In this document: positions 1-3,033 of the stretch, one piece after another | Numbering within the stretch: position 1 is the stretch's first letter | How the letters are laid out: the number at the start of each line of letters is the position of its first letter | Position numbers and translations under genes: made by a program | Assembly (NCBI GenBank): GCA_964506785.1 | Contig: CAZDME010000043.1 | Location: 1-11,926 of the forward strand | DNA: 11,926 nt | Reading direction: 5' to 3' | Origin: CAZDME01 sp964506785 [NCBI: uncultured bacterium] | Lineage (GTDB): Bacteria > CAZDME01 > JAYEMH01 | The notes under the pieces: generated by a model | Databases searched by the model: none | Seen by the model: only the letters and a program-made list of their open reading frames with translations | What the model was told of the DNA's origin: nothing

Positions 1-394
1 GGCTAGTAGGGATATGGACAATTCTTCTCCATCTACTACTGGGAATAGGTCGAGGCAAATCTTTAATCTCGCCTAAATGGAATTGATAATAATTCTCATC
101 TTTCCTGGAATGCTTAGGTTCATCAGGGAAAAGTTGAATTCTTTTAACAGTATCTATTCCTACTACGTCAGCATAATAAATTATCTGATATCGCATTTCC
201 TCTCCAAATCTAGAAGGGAAATAGAAAGCGATAAATTCTACATCTAATGCATTCCGAGGCGCTGATTTAACCGGAATATGATACCATCTCTGATTTTGGA
301 TTATTGGCCAGAGCTTTTTCCTCGGGACAATACCGACTAAGGCGGGGTTATCTAATTTCTTCAAAAATTTCTCCAATCCTTTATGCTTTGGCAT
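1..394 (-). CDS. Partial hypothetical protein, C-terminus beyond the left edge
   Basis: Reading leftward from the ATG at 394 the frame stays open for 131 codons to the window edge, so the gene is truncated by the window. A TGA codon lies immediately before this ATG in frame, so translation cannot begin upstream; no good ribosome binding site is visible. The product begins MPKHKGLEKFLKKL and contains RWYHIPVKSAP at about residues 36-46, then an aromatic-rich stretch (FIAFYFPSRFG, QIIYYADVVGI) and LPRPIPSSRWRRI near 113-125. It has no signal peptide or membrane segment. From memory, the WYxIPVxSAP and LPxPIPS words recur in a conserved bacterial hypothetical family, but I cannot name it or give it a function. 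It lies downstream of tRNA-Arg and tRNA-His on the same strand. The long open frame and normal-looking composition make it likely real. Confidence 0.7.
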   Translation of the reverse strand, partial: MPKHKGLEKFLKKLDNPALVGIVPRKKLWPIIQNQRWYHIPVKSAPRNALDVEFIAFYFPSRFGEEMRYQIIYYADVVGIDTVKRIQLFPDEPKHSRKDENYYQFHLGEIKDLPRPIPSSRWRRIVHIPTS

Positions 395-426
395 TCACGA
401 CTTAAGGTCATTCGCTTCACTCAGGG

Positions 427-455
427 CCAATTTTTATGCAAAGCATAAAAATTGG
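427..455 (-). repeat. Perfect palindrome joined to the CCA end of tRNA-His
   Basis: Arms 427-439 and 443-455 pair over 13 bp around a 3-nt loop. On the minus strand the first three bases of the hairpin are the encoded CCA of tRNA-His. No U-tract follows, so it is not a classic intrinsic terminator, although it could still act in 3'-end formation. Confidence 0.85.
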
Positions 456-527
456 GGTGGCTAACGGGATTTGAACCCGTACAAAGAGAACCACAATCTC
501 TTGTGCTGCCATTACACCATAGCCACC
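453..527 (-). tRNA. tRNA-His (anticodon GTG), CCA encoded
   Basis: The minus strand folds as a full cloverleaf. The acceptor stem is GTGGCTA (526-520) with TAGCCAC (463-457). The anticodon stem AGAGA/TCTCT encloses loop TTGTGGT, giving anticodon GTG at 494-492. The T arm is ACGGG TTCAAAT CCCGT. The extra G at 527 opposite discriminator C at 456 is the G-1:C73 identity pair typical of histidine tRNA, and CCA is encoded at 455-453. The sequence closely resembles enterobacterial tRNA-His at both ends. It lies 40 nt downstream of tRNA-Arg and is probably cotranscribed with it. Confidence 0.96.
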
Positions 528-546
528 ATTGTTCCTATGATTCAGT

Positions 547-571
547 ACCAATTCTGCCTGGCAGAATTGGT
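547..571 (-). repeat. Perfect palindrome joined to the ACCA end of tRNA-Arg
   Basis: Arms 547-558 and 560-571 pair over 12 bp around a single central base. On the minus strand the hairpin starts with the discriminator A plus CCA of tRNA-Arg and fills most of the spacer to tRNA-His. It opens with CCAATT and closes with AATTGG, like the palindrome after tRNA-His. Confidence 0.85.
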
Positions 572-644
572 GAGCCCGGTGTGATTCGAACACACGACCC
601 TCTGCTTAGAAGGCAGATGCTCTATCCAACTGAGCTACGGGCCC
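568..644 (-). tRNA. tRNA-Arg (anticodon TCT), CCA encoded
   Basis: The cloverleaf on the minus strand has acceptor GGGCCCG (644-638) with CGGGCTC (one G-U pair), D arm GCTC/GAGC, and anticodon stem TCTGC/GCAGA around loop CTTCTAA. This gives anticodon TCT at 610-608, which reads AGA/AGG. The T arm is GTGTG TTCGAAT CACAC. Discriminator A is at 571 and the encoded CCA at 570-568. The first 23 nt also serve as the end of the upstream GIY-YIG reading frame, whose TAG stop is in the D loop/stem. A broken copy of nucleotides 1-32 lies at 902-978. Confidence 0.96.
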
Positions 645-894
645 TTTTTACCTCTTGATCCTTGAGTTTCTTTAGAAATTTCTTTCCGTATCCTGACTTC
701 AGTTGCTTCTCTCTCACTCTTGCAGCAGAACGAGTAGATAATTTTTCAAAGTATAATAACTCCCAAGGTCTATAATACTCTGTCGATTTTGTTTTACCTA
801 AGTTGTGCTCCTTAACTCGAGCTTCCAAATTTCTGGTGAAACCCACGCATATCCGGTTCTTTAAACTTGATATCAACGCATACACATAATACAT
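622..894 (-). CDS. Small GIY-YIG nuclease-domain protein overlapping tRNA-Arg
   Basis: The 90-residue product is a single-domain GIY-YIG protein of the small UvrC/YhbQ-like type. The GIY equivalent is YVY at residues 3-5. The YIG equivalent reads CVG at 16-18, so the usually conserved Tyr is Cys. R26 (NLEARVKEHN) matches the conserved Arg, and RVREKQLKSG near 59-68 carries the usual RE..LK segment with the probable metal-binding Glu. The last seven codons (RARSSVG) and the stop are encoded by the 5' part of tRNA-Arg. The ATG at 894 follows the tRNA-half copy by seven bases; no ribosome binding site is visible. The gene is therefore flanked by a partial and an intact tRNA-Arg 5' half. Homologues are presumed DNA endonucleases; a homing or mobility role is inference. 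The Y-to-C change could impair activity. Confidence 0.8.
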   Translation of the reverse strand: MYYVYALISSLKNRICVGFTRNLEARVKEHNLGKTKSTEYYRPWELLYFEKLSTRSAARVREKQLKSGYGKKFLKKLKDQEVKRARSSVG

Positions 895-901
895 AGAACT
901 T

Positions 902-978
902 GGCAGATGCTCCCTGCCGCTGCCTGCCTAATAACAGTCAGGGCAGGTAAATATCCTTAACAACTGAGCTACGGGCCC
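902..978 (-). pseudogene. Interrupted duplicate of the 5' half of tRNA-Arg
   Basis: The 17 bases at 962-978 are identical to tRNA-Arg 628-644 (acceptor strand and start of the D arm), 952-956 match 623-627, and 902-912 match 612-622. Between these blocks lie 39 extra bases (913-951) and 5 extra bases (957-961). Identity stops at the base equivalent to tRNA position 32, just before U33 of the anticodon loop. No 3' half follows, so this cannot be a functional tRNA. It sits between a minus-strand -10 element and the GIY-YIG gene. Confidence 0.85.
913..951. repeat. Palindromic insert inside the tRNA-Arg half copy
   Basis: The 39-nt insert carries CCTGCC at 913-918 and 923-928 and GGCAGG at 942-947, giving a 6-bp stem with a 13-nt loop using the second CCTGCC. 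It splits the D-arm region of the duplicated tRNA half. CCTGCC/GGCAGG palindromes are, from memory, frequent intergenic elements in candidate-phylum genomes. Confidence 0.6.
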
Positions 979-984
979 CTACTA

Positions 985-1012
985 GCAAATGGCAAATAGC
1001 TAATAGCTTATG
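985..1012. repeat. Diverged period-7 tandem repeat, four units
   Basis: Four consecutive 7-mers read gcaaatg, gcaaata, gctaata and gcttatg, each differing from its neighbour at one or two bases. The array lies in the leader between the putative minus-strand -10 element and the tRNA-Arg half copy. Confidence 0.6.
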
Positions 1013-1019
1013 GTTAATT

Positions 1020-1028
1020 ATTATACCA
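1020..1028 (-). promoter_or_regulatory. Extended -10 promoter for the GIY-YIG/tRNA-Arg/tRNA-His unit
   Basis: On the minus strand TGGTATAAT (1028-1020) is an exact extended -10 element (TGnTATAAT). The -35 region, around 1043-1048, has no good match, which extended -10 promoters tolerate. It is the only plausible promoter seen upstream of the tRNA-Arg half copy, the GIY-YIG gene and the two tRNAs. It may be the original tRNA promoter, now separated from the intact tRNA by the duplicated unit. Confidence 0.5.
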
Positions 1029-1037
1029 CATTTGAAT

Positions 1038-1057
1038 GGGGAAAATTTCCTTTCCCC
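1038..1057. repeat. Hairpin between divergent promoters
   Basis: GGGGAAA (1038-1044) and TTTCCCC (1051-1057) form a perfect 7-bp inverted repeat with a 6-nt loop. It lies between the minus-strand -10 at 1020-1025 and the plus-strand -10 at 1074-1079, so it could be an operator. It lacks a U-tract on either strand and is not a standard terminator. Confidence 0.4.
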
Positions 1058-1070
1058 GTGAATATATAAG

Positions 1071-1079
1071 TGCTATAAT
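1071..1079 (+). promoter_or_regulatory. Extended -10 promoter for the radical SAM gene
   Basis: TGCTATAAT matches the extended -10 consensus TGnTATAAT exactly. The -35 position at 17-bp spacing (1051-1056) reads TTTCCC, a poor match. Transcription would start near 1086, leaving a leader of about 75-100 nt before the radical SAM start codon. Confidence 0.5.
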
Positions 1080-1187
1080 ACATTTGGCTAAATACTGTCA
1101 AAGAAACACCATAATGGTAATACTACAAAATTAACGGTAAGTCAAGAAAAGAAGTGATGTTTGGAAGGGATATCACGGTCGAAACTT

Positions 1188-2612
1188 ATGAAAGATGATT
1201 TTAATTTTGCCGGGACTAAGTTCTGTTTGATTTTTCCTCCCTATCGCCAAAGCGAAGATTTATTTTTTTTGAAAGCGACTAAAAAAGATTTAGGCAAAAT
1301 TCCCCCGCTTAGTTTATGCACGGTAGCGGCGGTATTGGAAAGATACGGAGGACGGGTTAAGATTATCGACGTTAATGTTTCAAAATTATCGTTAGAAGAT
1401 ACCTTAAATGAAATTATCGATTTTGGGCCTGATTTTTTAGGATTTACCTTATCTACCTACCAGTTTCATTTTACCCTGGAATGGATTAAAAAAATACGCC
1501 GGAGAATAAATAAGCCGGTGATTGTGGGGGGGCCTCATGCGCGGATATATTCCCGCCAGATATTAACTCACCGCTGCATCGATTACTGCGTGCTGGGAGA
1601 CGCCGAAAAAACGCTTCCGCACCTGATTTATGCGTTAATCGAAAAGAAACCTCTCTCGCACGTAGGCGGAGTTGCGTATCGCGATAATTCAGAAATAAAA
1701 TTGAATAATTTTTCTTTGTTTATCAAAAATCTTGATAACGTACCTTTCCCTTCCCGCCATTTAATAGATAACTCCCGGTATTATTCTTTGATTTCTAAAC
1801 ATAAGAATTTTACGGCGATGATCACCAGCCGCGGCTGCGTATTCCAATGCACATTTTGTGACCAGCATCGCATCCCTTACCAGGCAATGAAGCCCAAGCG
1901 AGTCGTTGATGAGATGGAAACCTGCGGGAAAGAATTTGGCGTAAAAGAAATTGATATGTTCGATGGACTATTCTCTCTCAATAAGCAAAGATTGCTGGAA
2001 ATATGCGCCCAGATAAAAAAAAGGAAACTTAAAATATTTTGGTCTTTTCGGACGCGGGCGGATTTAATTGACAAAGAAGTCTTGGAGGTCTTAAAAACAG
2101 CCGGATGTATGAGAATACATTATGGTGTCGAGAGCGGTTCTCCGGAAATCTTGAAAAATATCCGAAAGAATGAAACATTAGAACACATTATTCGCGCCGT
2201 GCGTTTAACAAAAAAAGCAGGTATTGACACTTTTGGGTATTTTATGGTAGGCAATCACGGAGAAAATAAAGCTACGATAAAAGCCACATCGAAATTGATG
2301 CTTTCACTTCCTTTAGATTATGTGCAAATTTCCCCGATATATTACCCCCCGTATAGCAAAGTTTATTCGGATATCGTTGCGGTTATAAAACACGATTACT
2401 GGGCGAAATATACCGTAAACCCTGGCTACAAAATAGATTTTCCGATTATCGGTACGTCATTCAATAAAAACCAGATTGACCGAATTGCCAAAAAAATGTA
2501 TCTGCGGTTTTATCTCCGTTTCCCATATATGTTTAAATATCTTTTAAAAATAAAATCGCTTTCCGAAGTCCAGAGAGCTTTTAGGGCAATTTACAATATG
2601 CTTAAGGAATAG
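1188..2612 (+). CDS. B12-binding domain/radical SAM protein
   Basis: This 474-residue protein has the two-domain form of the BchE/oxygen-independent methyltransferase-like group. An N-terminal cobalamin-binding-like Rossmann domain comes first (FCLIFPPY, IPPLSLCTVAAVLERYG, VIVGGPHARIY, VLGDAEKTLPHL). A radical SAM domain follows, with its [4Fe-4S] ligands in SRGCVFQCTFC at Cys217, Cys221 and Cys224 (CxxxCxxC). The later ESGSPEILKNIRK (about 315-327) and YFMVGNHGE segments fit the barrel of this family. The substrate cannot be read from sequence; relatives modify lipids, hopanoids, tetrapyrroles and natural products. It has no membrane segment or signal peptide. I chose ATG 1188 because the conserved domain begins soon after it. 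A TTG at 1161, behind a weak AGAAG, would add nine residues. The gene stands alone between opposing RNA genes, so context gives no pathway. Confidence 0.9.
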   Translation: MKDDFNFAGTKFCLIFPPYRQSEDLFFLKATKKDLGKIPPLSLCTVAAVLERYGGRVKIIDVNVSKLSLEDTLNEIIDFGPDFLGFTLSTYQFHFTLEWIKKIRRRINKPVIVGGPHARIYSRQILTHRCIDYCVLGDAEKTLPHLIYALIEKKPLSHVGGVAYRDNSEIKLNNFSLFIKNLDNVPFPSRHLIDNSRYYSLISKHKNFTAMITSRGCVFQCTFCDQHRIPYQAMKPKRVVDEMETCGKEFGVKEIDMFDGLFSLNKQRLLEICAQIKKRKLKIFWSFRTRADLIDKEVLEVLKTAGCMRIHYGVESGSPEILKNIRKNETLEHIIRAVRLTKKAGIDTFGYFMVGNHGENKATIKATSKLMLSLPLDYVQISPIYYPPYSKVYSDIVAVIKHDYWAKYTVNPGYKIDFPIIGTSFNKNQIDRIAKKMYLRFYLRFPYMFKYLLKIKSLSEVQRAFRAIYNMLKE

Positions 2613-2699
2613 TCTACTAAAAAACGGCTCGCTAAAAGTAAGCGCTCTGATTGCGCTGAAAGGTTAAAAGGCGATTTTAGGAACTAAAGAGGCTTGATA

Positions 2700-2861
2700 A
2701 TGAATAGTGGGAAATATTCGAATCCGATTTGGCATGCTGATCCTTTTTCCCTTATTTTAGATAGTGAAGACGTTATTATAAAAGAAGTTACGAAAAAGAA
2801 ATTCTTGTCAAAACGCAGTCAAAAAATTTTAATTTTCCCTCTAAAAATTCTCAAAGTCTAA
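2700..2861 (+). CDS. Possible 53-residue hypothetical protein
   Basis: An ATG at 2700 opens a 53-codon frame (MNSGKYSNPIWHADPFSLIL...) ending in TAA at 2859-2861, just before the CCA end of tRNA-Pro on the other strand. AAAGAGG at 2686-2692 is a fair ribosome binding site at 7-nt spacing. The product is acidic then strongly basic (KKKFLSKRSQK), without a membrane segment or recognised domain. It follows the radical SAM gene by 87 nt on the same strand and could be cotranscribed with it. It may equally be a degraded gene start or a chance frame, since the C-terminal part runs through AT-rich spacer that includes the possible tRNA-Pro terminator. Confidence 0.3.
   Translation: MNSGKYSNPIWHADPFSLILDSEDVIIKEVTKKKFLSKRSQKILIFPLKILKV
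2821..2849 (-). terminator. Weak candidate terminator after tRNA-Pro
   Basis: On the minus strand, AATTTT (2849-2844) and AAAATT (2836-2831) form a 6-bp AT-only stem with a 7-nt loop, followed by AAAA and then six Ts (2826-2821). The U-tract is right for intrinsic termination but the stem is weak. Confidence 0.25.
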
Positions 2862-2863
2862 TT

Positions 2864-2940
2864 TGGTCGGGGCACCCAGACTCGAACTGGGGACCTCCTG
2901 CTCCCAAAGCAGGCGCGCTAGCCATCTGCGCTATGCCCCG
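2864..2940 (-). tRNA. tRNA-Pro (anticodon TGG), CCA encoded
   Basis: On the minus strand the acceptor CGGGGCA (2940-2934) pairs with TGCCCCG. The D arm is GCGC/GCGC. The anticodon stem CCTGC/GCAGG encloses TTTGGGA, giving anticodon TGG at 2906-2904. The T arm is CCCAG TTCGAGT CTGGG. Discriminator A is at 2867 and the encoded CCA at 2866-2864. The C1-G72 first pair is characteristic of bacterial proline tRNA. It has its own sigma70-like promoter at 2961-2989. Confidence 0.96.
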
Positions 2941-2960
2941 TATATCCTTATCACCTGCTG

Positions 2961-2989
2961 ATTATAGGCTAAATTAAGTTATCGGTCAA
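2961..2989 (-). promoter_or_regulatory. Sigma70-like promoter of tRNA-Pro
   Basis: On the minus strand TTGACC (2989-2984) and TATAAT (2966-2961) are separated by exactly 17 bp. Transcription would begin near 2954, about 14 nt before the mature tRNA 5' end. It is arranged back to back with the plus-strand promoter at 2998-3025 without overlap. Confidence 0.8.
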
Positions 2990-2997
2990 GGAAAAGG

Positions 2998-3025
2998 TTG
3001 CAAAACCAAGCGGGTGCGGTATAAT
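2998..3025 (+). promoter_or_regulatory. Promoter placed for a leaderless AsmA transcript
   Basis: TTGCAA (2998-3003) and TATAAT (3020-3025) are separated by 16 bp. The usual start site, six to eight bases past the -10, falls at about 3031-3033, next to the ATG at 3034. The bases before the ATG (aaagacaa) contain no purine-rich ribosome binding site, which fits leaderless translation. Confidence 0.65.
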
Positions 3026-3033
3026 AAAGACAA

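Noticed and set aside
452-658. Plus-strand open frame of 68 codons
   Set aside because: It is the antisense of tRNA-His and tRNA-Arg; the peptide is a translation of reverse-complemented tRNA.
622-978. Group I intron or split tRNA with the GIY-YIG gene inside
   Set aside because: The downstream tRNA-Arg is complete, including its own 5' half, and the interval is too short for a group I core plus the ORF.
1161-1187. TTG start for the radical SAM gene, adding nine residues
   Set aside because: The ribosome binding site is weak and the extra residues show no family match; ATG 1188 preferred, though not proven.
2641-2657. AGCGC/GCGCT hairpin after the radical SAM gene as a terminator
   Set aside because: The stem is only five pairs and no U-tract follows.
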